Position numbers and translations under genes: made by a program. A stretch of DNA of 64,000 nucleotides from CAJPPJ01 sp963545265 (lineage in GTDB: Bacteria > Bacillota_I > Bacilli_A > RF39 > UBA660), in contig CAUUHY010000002.1 of NCBI GenBank assembly GCA_963545265.1, forward strand, positions 1 through 64,000, written 5' to 3'. The notes under the pieces were generated by a model. It was not told where the DNA came from and did no database searches. It saw nothing but the letters and a program-made list of their open reading frames with translations. Each line of letters begins with the position of its first letter. The stretch's first letter is position 1. Positions 16,073 through 25,264 of this stretch are shown piece by piece.

Positions 16073-17110
16073 ATGTTAAGAAGATGCAATACTTGTGGAA
16101 ATTATTTTGAATCAAATACAGGTATATGTTCTATATGTGGTGCTAATAATTTAGCTCCAGGTGAAAGACTTGTACCACCTAAAAGACCTGTAAAAAAAGT
16201 AGTAGCTAAAAAGAAAAGCGTATGGCCTTTTGTTATAGTTATGTTTTTAATTGTAGTAATTGCAGCTGGTATTATTTTATATAATATAAATAATCCAAAA
16301 TACGCAAATGATAATATAGTGAAATTAACAGGAGATGTTATTTCAAAACCAACTAGTGTTTTACCAAAAACAAAAGGAACTTTAGAAAGTTCAAAAAATA
16401 GTAAAAACACTAACGAAGTTATAATTACTTATAAAAATGCTGATCAAGTTGATATTAATAGATATGGAGAATATTTAAAAGAAAGAGGGTTTATTCCTTT
16501 TAGTCAACAAAAGGGGCTAGGTTATATAAAAACTAGTTCTGTTGATGTAAATAAAGTTATAGTAGTTTCACTAGGATGTAGCAATGAAAATACTTGCTTT
16601 GCTAGTTTTAAGAAAACTATAGGAAAAATAGATCACTATGTAGCTGGTAGTAGTTTTACTAGAGTTGGAAATTCAACAGTTGGATATATTACTTTAAGTG
16701 ATAGATTCTCTCATGTTGATAATTCTACAAATCCTTTAATTTATAAAGAAAAAGAAAATAGAGCTGTAATTGCTCTTGCAGTTATTAGAAATGCAGATAC
16801 CAAAAACTTTCAAACTTACCAAAATAAAATAGTAGTAGATTTAAATAATCAATTAAGAAAAAATCAAATAAAAGATTTAGCTACTAAGGGAATAGCTCTA
16901 GGAGATAACGAAGGATTTATGGTAAGTTACCATAAATTACCAAGTAAAGAATTAAATATGGAATATTATATTTATATAGAAGCAACAAAAGAAGTTAGAA
17001 AAATAGTTATAAAAACAGCAGATGATTTATCTAAATATAAAGATTTAATATCAAGTTATTATACAGAATATAATAATAACAAGAATCAATCAATTCAAAT
17101 AAATGGTTAA
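16073..17110 (+). CDS. Zinc-ribbon membrane protein
   Basis: Residues about 3-24 form a zinc ribbon with two CxxC pairs (CNTC and CSIC). A basic Pro/Lys/Val segment follows, then one membrane helix (about residues 48-68, VWPFVIVMFLIVVIAAGIIL) and about 275 extracytoplasmic residues with strands but no recognised domain. An N-terminal zinc ribbon before a single membrane span recurs in Firmicutes envelope proteins of unknown role. AGGAG precedes the ATG. It starts eight bases after eno and lies just upstream of the phosphatase-family protein, so all three may share an operon. Confidence 0.8.
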   Translation: MLRRCNTCGNYFESNTGICSICGANNLAPGERLVPPKRPVKKVVAKKKSVWPFVIVMFLIVVIAAGIILYNINNPKYANDNIVKLTGDVISKPTSVLPKTKGTLESSKNSKNTNEVIITYKNADQVDINRYGEYLKERGFIPFSQQKGLGYIKTSSVDVNKVIVVSLGCSNENTCFASFKKTIGKIDHYVAGSSFTRVGNSTVGYITLSDRFSHVDNSTNPLIYKEKENRAVIALAVIRNADTKNFQTYQNKIVVDLNNQLRKNQIKDLATKGIALGDNEGFMVSYHKLPSKELNMEYYIYIEATKEVRKIVIKTADDLSKYKDLISSYYTEYNNNKNQSIQING

Positions 17111-17113
17111 AAT

Positions 17114-18211
17114 ATGAAGAGAATATTAAAAATTATATTAGCTTTTATTGCGCTTGTTATATTTATAACATTTACATATGTTCTTTATGTAAGTTTGCAA
17201 TATTATAGAATTAAAGATAATACAAAATTAAATGTAGAAAATAATACAACTAATAACTTTGAATTTGATAAAGAATATAAAGTATTGACATACAACATCG
17301 GTTTTGGTGCTTATGACCATGGTTTTTCATTCTTTTTAGATGAAGCATATACAAGGGATAATAAATTTATTGTTGGTAAATACGCTAAAGCTATATCTAA
17401 AAAAAATGTAATAAATAATACTAACAAAGTAATAGATATATTAAAAGAAAATAAATCAGATGTTTATTTAATTCAAGAAATAGATAAAAGAGCTAATAGA
17501 AGCTATTTTATCAATCAAGTAAATGAAATAACTAACAATTTTAAAGATTATTCTTCAGTTTATACTTCTAATTTTCATTCAGCATACTTGGCATATCCAA
17601 TCCACGATATGATAGGTAAAAGCGAATCGGGATTACTTACGCTTTCTAAGTATAATTTTTATAGTAATATTAGAAGAAGTTATCCTGTAACTAAAGAATT
17701 TTTTAAGAAGTTTTTCGATTTAGATAGAGCATTTAGCGTACACAGATCAAAACTGAAAAATAATAAAGATTTAGTGATTGTTAATTCTCATATGTCTGCT
17801 TATGATAAAGGTGGAAATATCAGAAGAAAGCAACTAGAAATACTAAAAGTCTTTATGAAAGAAGAAAAAAATAAAGGCAATTATGTTATAATAGGTGGTG
17901 ATTTTAATCACGATTATGCTAATACCAAAACTCTATATATGGGAGACAAAAAAGTTCCTGACTGGGTATTTGATTTAAGTGATAAAGATTTAATAGATGG
18001 ATATAATTTTGTAATACCAAGTAACAAAAATTTATTTGGAACTTGTAGAGGAGCAGAAAGTCCTTACGATAAAGAAAAAACATATCAAGTAGTAATTGAC
18101 GGTTTTATAGTTAGTGATAATATAGAAGCAACAAGTACTATAATAGATACCGAATATATAGCAAGTGATCATCAACCGGTTATGTTAAAATTTAGGTTAA
18201 AAGAGAAGTAA
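17114..18211 (+). CDS. Membrane-anchored endonuclease/exonuclease/phosphatase-family protein
   Basis: The EEP fold covers nucleases, inositol-phosphate phosphatases and sphingomyelinases. Motifs are the first strand LTYNIGFG with Asn (about residue 60), metal Glu in LIQEID, His in VNSHMSAYD, GGDFNHD with catalytic Asp and Asn, and the closing SDHQPV with Asp-His. An N-terminal hydrophobic helix (residues 5-30) acts as anchor or uncleaved signal, placing the domain outside the membrane. An extracytoplasmic phosphodiesterase or phosphatase is likely; the substrate cannot be told. It ends one base before rsmD. Confidence 0.85.
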   Translation: MKRILKIILAFIALVIFITFTYVLYVSLQYYRIKDNTKLNVENNTTNNFEFDKEYKVLTYNIGFGAYDHGFSFFLDEAYTRDNKFIVGKYAKAISKKNVINNTNKVIDILKENKSDVYLIQEIDKRANRSYFINQVNEITNNFKDYSSVYTSNFHSAYLAYPIHDMIGKSESGLLTLSKYNFYSNIRRSYPVTKEFFKKFFDLDRAFSVHRSKLKNNKDLVIVNSHMSAYDKGGNIRRKQLEILKVFMKEEKNKGNYVIIGGDFNHDYANTKTLYMGDKKVPDWVFDLSDKDLIDGYNFVIPSNKNLFGTCRGAESPYDKEKTYQVVIDGFIVSDNIEATSTIIDTEYIASDHQPVMLKFRLKEK

Positions 18212-18212
18212 T

Positions 18213-18749
18213 ATGAGAATTATTAGTGGAAAATATAAAAACAAACTTATTATAGGTCATGACGTTTTAGGAACAAGACCAACGATGTCAAAAATAAGAG
18301 AAGCTTTAATGTCTCTTATTTTTGAATATCTAAATGATAGTGTTTTTTTAGATTTATTTGCTGGAAGTGGTATTATTGCTTTCGAAGCATTAAGTAATGG
18401 AGCTAAAAAAATAATTTTAAACGACATGAATTATAAGTGTATTAAAAACATTAAGATTAATAAAAAAAATTTAAAGTTAACAGATGAAGAATGTGTAGTA
18501 GAAAATAAATTTTATGATAAATTCTTAAAAAAAAATGAAGAAAAAGTAGATATTATATATTTGGATCCACCTTATTTAAAGGTTTCATTTAAAGATATAA
18601 TAAAAAATATTAAAAATAGTGATATATTAAAAGAAAATACTATTATTATTATAGAAACAAATAAAGAAGAAGAATTAGAAGATTTAGAAAAAATAAAATC
18701 TAAAAAATATGGAGATAAATATATATTTATATATAAAATAAAAAGGTGA
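18213..18749 (+). CDS. rsmD: 16S rRNA (guanine-966 N2)-methyltransferase
   Basis: RsmD uses S-adenosylmethionine to methylate G966 of 16S rRNA. The family start MRIISGKYKN is present, then RPTMSKIREALMSLIF, the cofactor loop DLFAGSGIIAFEALS, and the catalytic motif IV DPPY (about residue 122). The length of 178 is normal. GAGAAG lies upstream in the tail of the previous gene. coaD, its usual neighbour, is absent. The gene ends in TGA, evidence that TGA is a stop here. Confidence 0.95.
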   Translation: MRIISGKYKNKLIIGHDVLGTRPTMSKIREALMSLIFEYLNDSVFLDLFAGSGIIAFEALSNGAKKIILNDMNYKCIKNIKINKKNLKLTDEECVVENKFYDKFLKKNEEKVDIIYLDPPYLKVSFKDIIKNIKNSDILKENTIIIIETNKEEELEDLEKIKSKKYGDKYIFIYKIKR

Positions 18750-18753
18750 AAAA

Positions 18754-19806
18754 ATGAATAACAATAAAGGATTTGCTGTTTCAACTTTATTATATGGAAT
18801 GCTTGCAATATTAATTATAATAATGGCATTTTTAGTTTCTAGTCTTAGAACAAAGAGAAACATATCAAAAAGTATAACTGATAATATTGTTTTAAACTTA
18901 AATAATTGCGCTGAAAAATTAGCTCAATATAGAATATGTTTAACTGAAGAAGCAAAAAATAAAAATTGTTCTATAGAAGAAAGTCAATATAACTTATGCT
19001 TAAATATTGAGTCATTTGAATCAGCAGAAGGAATTAGTGTTCAACGACTAAGAACAGAACTTGAAAAATCAGGTCAAATAGAGAAGATTAATAATAGATA
19101 TATGCTTATTAAGCCTCTATATGTTTTTAGGGGAGAAAATATAAACAATAATCATGTTATGTATGAAAATAAAAGAGGTAGAATAATATATTTTACTAAT
19201 AATAATATTATGAAGGTGTTATTTGATGATGGTGGACATAACAAATATACAGATGTAATATTAAATACTAATTTAGCAAATATTTCAGATGTAAACTTCT
19301 GGACTTCATCTTTTGTATATAATTATTTAAATACTGATTATAAATTAACTTTTAATAACATTAATTTATTTCATGATAGTATAACGATTGGAGTAGGAAG
19401 TTTATATAATAAAAATTACAATATATTTTTTACATTAGATGAAAAATCTACAGAAGATAGTTTATATTCTTTAATTTATGGTTATTATGGGAAGAAAACA
19501 AATAAAAATTCTCAAAGTTCAGATTCACTTTTTTCACTTTTTTCTGTAGCAGATTTATTTTTAACTAGTAGATGTGATTTAAATAACTATATATCAAATT
19601 CATGTATTAATACTAGTTGGCTTAATAAACTTGAAAAATCTTGGACTATTAATAAAGTTCATAATGAATATAGCTTATTTACTAATAAAATGGATATTTC
19701 ACAAAGTAATCAAATTCTAAGAATATATCCAGTAGTTCACTTTAGATCTGTTACTAAAATAATAGGTGGAACTGGAAGTGAATCGGATCCTTATATTTTA
19801 GGATAA
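18754..19806 (+). CDS. Type IV pilin-like N-terminus with Cys-containing surface domain
   Basis: The N-terminus (NNNKGFAVSTLLYGMLAIL) looks like a class III signal: Lys-Gly, then Phe and a long hydrophobic helix (to about residue 29). The usual Glu at +5 is absent. The rest is extracytoplasmic, with several Cys (NNCAEK, YRICL, NKNCS, YNLCL), and ends in an IYPVVHFRSV...GTGSESDPYILG tail. This tail recurs in Firmicutes pilin-like proteins as a wall or assembly motif (recollection, not checked). No prepilin peptidase or pilus ATPase is in the window. AAGGTG precedes the ATG, four bases after rsmD. Confidence 0.7.
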   Translation: MNNNKGFAVSTLLYGMLAILIIIMAFLVSSLRTKRNISKSITDNIVLNLNNCAEKLAQYRICLTEEAKNKNCSIEESQYNLCLNIESFESAEGISVQRLRTELEKSGQIEKINNRYMLIKPLYVFRGENINNNHVMYENKRGRIIYFTNNNIMKVLFDDGGHNKYTDVILNTNLANISDVNFWTSSFVYNYLNTDYKLTFNNINLFHDSITIGVGSLYNKNYNIFFTLDEKSTEDSLYSLIYGYYGKKTNKNSQSSDSLFSLFSVADLFLTSRCDLNNYISNSCINTSWLNKLEKSWTINKVHNEYSLFTNKMDISQSNQILRIYPVVHFRSVTKIIGGTGSESDPYILG

Positions 19807-19835
19807 AAAATAATATAATTATTTAGGAGTCGTAT

Positions 19836-21044
19836 ATGAAAAATAATAATAATATATATAATCAAGCTTATGAAAAGTCTTTAGAAATTGCAGTTTCTGA
19901 ATTTTATGAAGGGAACTATTTAAAAAAATATAAAGTTAACTCTGATTATCTATCGTTAAAAGATATAGTCAAAAATATAATAAGTCCTAATTTGCCTAGC
20001 AACTTCGACGAAAAATTTTTAGAACTTTTTTTAATACCAAATGAAGAAACAGAAGATTTAGATGAAGAAACTAGTAAAAAACTTTTTAATGCAGCAAAAG
20101 CTTCTAATTTTCTTAGTATATTAATCAATGATTATTTACTAAAAGATAATGCTTTTATAGAAAAATTTGAATCTGAATTAAAAAAATCAGTAGTTAGAGA
20201 AAAACTAGAAGAAAAAGAATTTTTTGAATATTTAGATAAAAATGTTATTTATTCTCCTTCCAAAATAAGAGATTTAAAAGCTAGTAATTTAGAAAGAGAA
20301 GTAAGAGATACTAAAATGGGACAAGATACAGAGTTAGAAAAATTGCTTTTTAAAACATTAAGTTCTAAATATGCTAAAAAACAACCTGTTATATTACCTA
20401 AAATAGTAGTTCCTCAAAAGACAGACGAACAGATACAAGAAGATATAAAAGAAGATTTAGAGGATTTAAAAGATATATCTAGATTAGAAAAGATGATAGC
20501 TGATAGATTTTATGCTTATGTTTTAATAAGATATGGTAAAACAAAAAGAGATTTATTAAATTATTTAAACGATGGTATAAATCATAGTAATTTATATAGG
20601 GAAGAGTATAATAAAGAAATAGATAAAGCATTAGTTATAAAAGATAAGATTCATCAAAGAGATTATGTATACGATGAAAGAGGTACTTTAGAAAGAAAAT
20701 TACCAATACTTCCTAATTTAGAAGAACTTCCAAGAGATTATTATCGTAACTCTATTTATTCAGAAGATTTTTTTGCTACACATGAAAGAGAAAAACACTT
20801 AGTAGAACAAATAGATCAAATAAAAATAGAAGAAGAGAAAAAAGTGGAAAGAGAAAAATTTTTAACTAACAAATTACATACTTATAAGCTAATTTTAAGA
20901 CATAGATTAGGATTTTCAAATGAACAAGTAAGTGATATGGACGATCAAACAGTAATTTCTATTGTTAATCAAGCTAGAGAACATGGCATTTTAGATAAAG
21001 AAAAAGATAAAGAAGAAAATACTCAAGAAAGAAAAAGAAGTTAA
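19836..21044 (+). CDS. Hypothetical cytoplasmic helical protein (402 aa)
   Basis: I do not recognise it. It is highly charged, almost all helical, and lacks a signal peptide or membrane segment. Acidic/Lys stretches near residues 205-225 and 325-345 look coiled-coil. A conserved-looking Pro-rich block (LPILPNLEELPRDYY) lies near residue 290. AGGAG precedes the ATG. It is the last gene before a strong terminator that uses its stop region. Confidence 0.75.
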   Translation: MKNNNNIYNQAYEKSLEIAVSEFYEGNYLKKYKVNSDYLSLKDIVKNIISPNLPSNFDEKFLELFLIPNEETEDLDEETSKKLFNAAKASNFLSILINDYLLKDNAFIEKFESELKKSVVREKLEEKEFFEYLDKNVIYSPSKIRDLKASNLEREVRDTKMGQDTELEKLLFKTLSSKYAKKQPVILPKIVVPQKTDEQIQEDIKEDLEDLKDISRLEKMIADRFYAYVLIRYGKTKRDLLNYLNDGINHSNLYREEYNKEIDKALVIKDKIHQRDYVYDERGTLERKLPILPNLEELPRDYYRNSIYSEDFFATHEREKHLVEQIDQIKIEEEKKVEREKFLTNKLHTYKLILRHRLGFSNEQVSDMDDQTVISIVNQAREHGILDKEKDKEENTQERKRS

Positions 21045-21064
21045 TATATATTAACTTCTTTTTA
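21033..21064 (+). terminator. Terminator overlapping the stop of the 402-residue protein
   Basis: A long palindrome centred near 21047 pairs AAAAGAAGTTAATA with TATTAACTTCTTTT and runs into T residues. The TAA stop is inside the left arm. Confidence 0.8.
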
Positions 21065-21066
21065 AA

Positions 21067-21075
21067 TGGTATAAT
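21067..21075 (+). promoter_or_regulatory. Extended -10 promoter of rlmN
   Basis: TGG-TATAAT ends 18 bases before the rlmN ATG, immediately after the upstream terminator. Confidence 0.7.
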
Positions 21076-21093
21076 TATTAAAGGGTGTATAAT

Positions 21094-22113
21094 ATGCAAG
21101 CAATATATGATTTAACAATAGAAGAATTAGAAAATTATTTTGAAGCAAAAAATGAAAAAATATATAAAGCTAAATATTTATATAATTTTTTGTATAAAGA
21201 AAAAATAAAAGATTTTGATGAAATAACAACTTTAAAAAAAGCACTTAGGGAAGAGTTAAAAAAAGATTTTTATTTTCCATCTCTTAAAAAATTAAAACAT
21301 GAAAAAGAAACAGACGTTGAAAAATTTTTATTTGTTTTAGAAGATGATCTTTTAATAGAAGCTGTACTGATGAGACATGATTATGGTTTGAGTTTATGTA
21401 TGTCTTCTCAAGTAGGATGTAACATGGGATGTAAGTTTTGTGAATCTGGAAGACTTAAGAAAAGAAGAAATTTAGCAGCTTATGAAATGGTTGAACAAAT
21501 ATTAAAAGTAGAAGAATTAATAGGTGAAAAAATAACTAGAATAGTAGTTATGGGAATAGGTGAACCTTTTGATAATTATGATAATTTTACAAAATTTGTA
21601 AAGATTATTAATTCAGATTTAGGTCTTAGTATAGGAAGTCGTCATATCACAGTTTCTACTTGTGGAATAGTACCTAAAATAAAAGAATTTGCAGATTTTC
21701 CTTACCAAGTAAATCTTGCTATTTCTCTTCATTCTGCAATTGAGGAAAAAAGAAAAGAAATGATGCCTATAGCAAATGCTTATGATTTAAAAGCTTTAAA
21801 AGATTCTCTTATCTATTATTTTAATAAGACACATAGAAGAATAACTATAGAATATATAATGTTAAATAAAATAAATGATAGTTTAACAGATGCTAAGGCA
21901 TTAGTTGAGTATGTTAAAGATTTAAATTGTTATATAAATTTAATACCATATAATAGTACAAATGCTAGTGATTTTAAAAGAAGTAGCGATGAAGATATAA
22001 AGAAGTTCTATGACTATTTAATTAAGAATAATTTAACTGCTACAGTAAGAAAAGAATTTGGAAGTAAAATAAGTGCTGCATGTGGACAACTAAGTAGTAT
22101 GGCTGAAAAATAA
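21094..22113 (+). CDS. rlmN: 23S rRNA (adenine-2503 C2)-methyltransferase, radical SAM
   Basis: RlmN methylates A2503 of 23S rRNA, and A37 of some tRNAs, by radical SAM chemistry. The iron-sulfur motif is CNMGCKFC (C-x3-C-x2-C) within SSQVGC, then SGRLKKRRNL. Further motifs are GIGEPFDNYDNF, STCGIVP with one methylation Cys region, ISLHSA, and the C-terminal CGQL with the second catalytic Cys. The ATG at 21094 is preferred over GTG at 21085 because AAAGGGTG then sits at the right distance. The order rlmN-stp-prkC-rpe is the classical Firmicutes order, but rsgA is missing from it. Confidence 0.95.
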   Translation: MQAIYDLTIEELENYFEAKNEKIYKAKYLYNFLYKEKIKDFDEITTLKKALREELKKDFYFPSLKKLKHEKETDVEKFLFVLEDDLLIEAVLMRHDYGLSLCMSSQVGCNMGCKFCESGRLKKRRNLAAYEMVEQILKVEELIGEKITRIVVMGIGEPFDNYDNFTKFVKIINSDLGLSIGSRHITVSTCGIVPKIKEFADFPYQVNLAISLHSAIEEKRKEMMPIANAYDLKALKDSLIYYFNKTHRRITIEYIMLNKINDSLTDAKALVEYVKDLNCYINLIPYNSTNASDFKRSSDEDIKKFYDYLIKNNLTATVRKEFGSKISAACGQLSSMAEK

Positions 22114-22179
22114 ATCTATTTAAAAATAGTAAATAAAATGTTAAAATCAATATAGATTATAAATAATAAAGGAGACGTA

Positions 22180-22923
22180 ATGATATCATATTTTCTAACT
22201 GATACTGGAAGAATAAGAACACATAATGAAGATAGTGTAACGATAGTAAAAAATAAAAAAGGTGAAATGTTAGCGTGTGTTGCTGATGGAGTTGGTGGAC
22301 ATAAAGCTGGTGAAATTGCAAGTCAAATAGCTATTAATACAATTACAGAAGCATTTAAAGAAACATTTAAAGATTTAGATAAATTATCTGCAATTAATTG
22401 GTTAAGACAAGCTACAACAGAAGTTAATAATAAAATATTTAGTTATGTTGATAAACATGAAGAAGCTAAAGGTATGGGAACAACTTTAGTTTGTGCTTTA
22501 ATTACTAAAGATTATATATTAATTGGTAATGTTGGAGATTCATCTGGTTTTGCAGTAAAAAAAGAAAAATTATATAAAATAACATATGATCATACATTAG
22601 TTAATCTTTTATTAAAAGCAGGAGAAATAACAGAGGAAGAAGCTAAAAATCATCCTAAGAAAAATGTCCTTATGAAAGCTCTTGGAACTAACAATCCAAT
22701 TGAAATAGATATATTTGATTGTGATTTAGATGTAGATGGTATTCTTCTTGCAAGTGATGGTTTAACTAATATGTTAGATAAAGAAAAAATAATGACAGTA
22801 TTAAATAGTAACGAACCTATTCAAGATAAAGTTATTAAACTAATTGCTAAAGCAAATAATAGAGGTGGAACAGACAATATTTCTGTAGCATATGTTGATT
22901 TTAAAGAAGGTGTTAAAAAGTGA
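22180..22923 (+). CDS. stp: PP2C-type Ser/Thr protein phosphatase
   Basis: This is the partner phosphatase that reverses PrkC phosphorylation. PP2C motifs: metal Asp/Glu in TGRIRTHNEDS, ADGVGGHKAGEIAS, the GNVGDSSG strand, ASDGLTNML with a metal Asp, and the closing GGTDNIS. The length of 247 is normal. AAGGAG lies before the ATG. It overlaps prkC by four bases (GTGA), giving tight coupling of phosphatase and kinase synthesis. Also called prpC. Confidence 0.95.
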   Translation: MISYFLTDTGRIRTHNEDSVTIVKNKKGEMLACVADGVGGHKAGEIASQIAINTITEAFKETFKDLDKLSAINWLRQATTEVNNKIFSYVDKHEEAKGMGTTLVCALITKDYILIGNVGDSSGFAVKKEKLYKITYDHTLVNLLLKAGEITEEEAKNHPKKNVLMKALGTNNPIEIDIFDCDLDVDGILLASDGLTNMLDKEKIMTVLNSNEPIQDKVIKLIAKANNRGGTDNISVAYVDFKEGVKK

Positions 22924-24644
22924 TATCAAAAGGAACAATAATAGGGGATAGATACGAAATAATAAAATCTTTAGGAGAAGGTGGAATGGCTAACGTTTAT
23001 TTAGCTAATGATATCCTTCTTAATAGAGAAGTTGCTATAAAAATGTTACGAGGAGAACTTTCTAATGAAGACAAATTTATTAAACGTTTTCAAAGAGAAG
23101 CCTTGGCTTTATCATCTTCTTCAATTTCTCATCCTAACATAGTACAAATGTATGATTTAGGAGAAGAAAACAATAATCATTACATCGTTATGGAATATGT
23201 AAGAGGAAATACTTTAAAACATTTACTTAATAAAAGAGGTCATTTAACTTTGACTGAGGCAGTAGATATTATGCTTCAATTAACTGAAGGAATATCACAT
23301 GCTCATAAATCTTACATAATTCATAGAGATTTAAAACCTCAAAATATAATGATAGAAGATAATGGTTTGGTTAAAATAGCTGATTTTGGTATAGCAATAG
23401 CACTTAATGCAGCTCAACTTACTCAAACTAATTCAGTTATGGGATCAGTCCACTATCTTCCACCAGAACAAGCTAGTGGACATAAAGCAACCATCAAGTC
23501 AGATATATATTCTTTAGGTATTATGTTTTATGAATTAATAACAGGAGTTCTTCCTTTTAGAGGAGAAAATGCAGTAGAAATTGCATTAAAACATATGAAA
23601 ACTCCTATAGAATCAGTAAAAAAATATAATGAAAATATTCCTCAAAGCATTGAAAATATTATATTAAAAGCAACAGCTAAAAATCCAAAAAACAGATATA
23701 ATGATGTTAATGAAATGCATCAAGATTTAATGTATTGTTTAAATGATGATATTAAAAATCAAGCAAAAGTTGTATTTAAATATCCAGAATTTAACTTCGA
23801 AGAAGCTCCAAGAATGATTATCGCTAATCCAGATAAAAAAGTTAGTAATACAGAAGAAAGATTAATAAATAAAAGTTATATATCAGAAGATAATTCAGTT
23901 AATCAGGAAGAAATAAAAGAAGAGAAAAAAGAAAAGAACTTATTAAAGATTTTAGCTTTGATATTAATTTTAATTTTTATTACTTTAGTTACTGTATTTT
24001 TATTCACAAAATTAACTGCTAATAAAAATATTAAAATTCCAAATATATCTAATCTTTCTAGGGAAGATGCAGAAAGCGTTTTAAAAGAAAGTGGAATTTC
24101 AGTAAGTACTGAAATAAAAGAAGTAGAAAGTGATACTATAGAAAAAGGTAAAGTTGTTAAGACTGAACCAAGTATTGGATCAACTGTAAAACAAGGTAGA
24201 ACTATTACAATATATATATCTTCTGGAGAAAATAAATTTATTGTAGAAAATTATAAAAATTTAAATTTTTTAACTGTAAAAACAAAACTAGAAGAAGTAT
24301 ATAAAATGAAAGTAATAGAAAAGAAAAAAGAAGTTGAAAGTCTTGACTCTATAGATCAATATACAATTTTAGACCAAGAACCAAAAGAAGGATCAAAACT
24401 TAGTATAGGTGATACTATAACTTTATATACACCAGATATTTATGATAAATATCCAGATTTTGTTAAAGATAAATGGACAATTGAAAGAGTAAGAGATTTT
24501 GCAAGAAAATATAATATCAACTTACAAGAATCAGCAGTAGATTCAGAAAAATCTAAAGATATTATTATCAGACAAAATAGAGAAGCAGGAACAAAGATAG
24601 AAGCTAATGCTACTTTATCAGTTAGTTATTCTAAAGGTAAATAA
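22920..24644 (+). CDS. prkC: PASTA-domain Ser/Thr protein kinase
   Basis: This membrane kinase senses muropeptides or lipid II through PASTA domains and phosphorylates division, wall and translation proteins. The N-terminal kinase domain (residues about 10-270) has the Gly loop GEGGMANVY, VAIKML Lys, catalytic HRDLKPQN, DFGIA, and SVHYLPPEQ activation-loop end. One membrane helix lies near residues 340-365. Outside are three PASTA-like repeats (about 371-436, 437-506, 507-574); the second and third are divergent. The start is GTG overlapping the stp stop. The length of 574 is slightly short of B. subtilis PrkC. Confidence 0.95.
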   Translation: MISKGTIIGDRYEIIKSLGEGGMANVYLANDILLNREVAIKMLRGELSNEDKFIKRFQREALALSSSSISHPNIVQMYDLGEENNNHYIVMEYVRGNTLKHLLNKRGHLTLTEAVDIMLQLTEGISHAHKSYIIHRDLKPQNIMIEDNGLVKIADFGIAIALNAAQLTQTNSVMGSVHYLPPEQASGHKATIKSDIYSLGIMFYELITGVLPFRGENAVEIALKHMKTPIESVKKYNENIPQSIENIILKATAKNPKNRYNDVNEMHQDLMYCLNDDIKNQAKVVFKYPEFNFEEAPRMIIANPDKKVSNTEERLINKSYISEDNSVNQEEIKEEKKEKNLLKILALILILIFITLVTVFLFTKLTANKNIKIPNISNLSREDAESVLKESGISVSTEIKEVESDTIEKGKVVKTEPSIGSTVKQGRTITIYISSGENKFIVENYKNLNFLTVKTKLEEVYKMKVIEKKKEVESLDSIDQYTILDQEPKEGSKLSIGDTITLYTPDIYDKYPDFVKDKWTIERVRDFARKYNINLQESAVDSEKSKDIIIRQNREAGTKIEANATLSVSYSKGK

Positions 24645-24646
24645 TT

Positions 24647-25264
24647 ATGAAAGTAGCTGTTTCAATACTTAATTCTACTAATATAAAAAGAGATTTAGAA
24701 TTACTTAATAATACAAGTTGTGATTATTTACATATAGATGTTATGGATAATAAGTTTGTTACTAATCAAAATGATCCGTATGATAACTTAAAATATTATG
24801 AAAATTTATATAATAAAAGATTAGATGTGCATCTTATGTGTGAAAAACCTATTCCTTATATAAATAAATATATAAATTTAAATACTGAATATATTACTAT
24901 TCATGTTGAATTAAAAGAAGATATAGAAAAAATAATAAAATATATAAAAGAATATGCTATTAAAGTTGGACTTGCGATAAAACCATCTACTGATGTAAGA
25001 TTTATAGAACCTTTTTTGGATGATATAGATTTAGTATTACTTATGTCAGTAGAACCTGGTTATGGTGGTCAAAAATTTATACCTACTACTAATTTAAAAA
25101 TAAAAGAGTTAAAAGAACTAATTAAAGATAAAAATATTTTGATATCAGTTGATGGTGGAATAGATAATATTACAAAATCTATGGTAGAAGAAGCTGATAT
25201 ATTAGTTAGTGGTAGTTATATATTAAAAGGAAATTATGAAGAAAGGATAGAAACATTAAAATGA
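24647..25264 (+). CDS. rpe: Ribulose-phosphate 3-epimerase
   Basis: This pentose phosphate enzyme interconverts ribulose 5-phosphate and xylulose 5-phosphate. TIM-barrel signatures are SILNST at the first strand, the metal/catalytic DYLHIDVMDNKFV, HLMCEKP, the phosphate loop MSVEPGYGGQKF, and VDGGI. At 205 residues it is about 10 shorter than usual. It follows prkC by two bases. Its stop overlaps the ATG of the lipoprotein gene (ATGA). No other pentose phosphate gene is in the window. Confidence 0.93.
   Translation: MKVAVSILNSTNIKRDLELLNNTSCDYLHIDVMDNKFVTNQNDPYDNLKYYENLYNKRLDVHLMCEKPIPYINKYINLNTEYITIHVELKEDIEKIIKYIKEYAIKVGLAIKPSTDVRFIEPFLDDIDLVLLMSVEPGYGGQKFIPTTNLKIKELKELIKDKNILISVDGGIDNITKSMVEEADILVSGSYILKGNYEERIETLK

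Noticed and set aside
16102..16410. 102-codon minus-strand ORF inside the zinc-ribbon gene
   Set aside because: It is antisense to a gene with CxxC motifs and a good ribosome site; no independent support.
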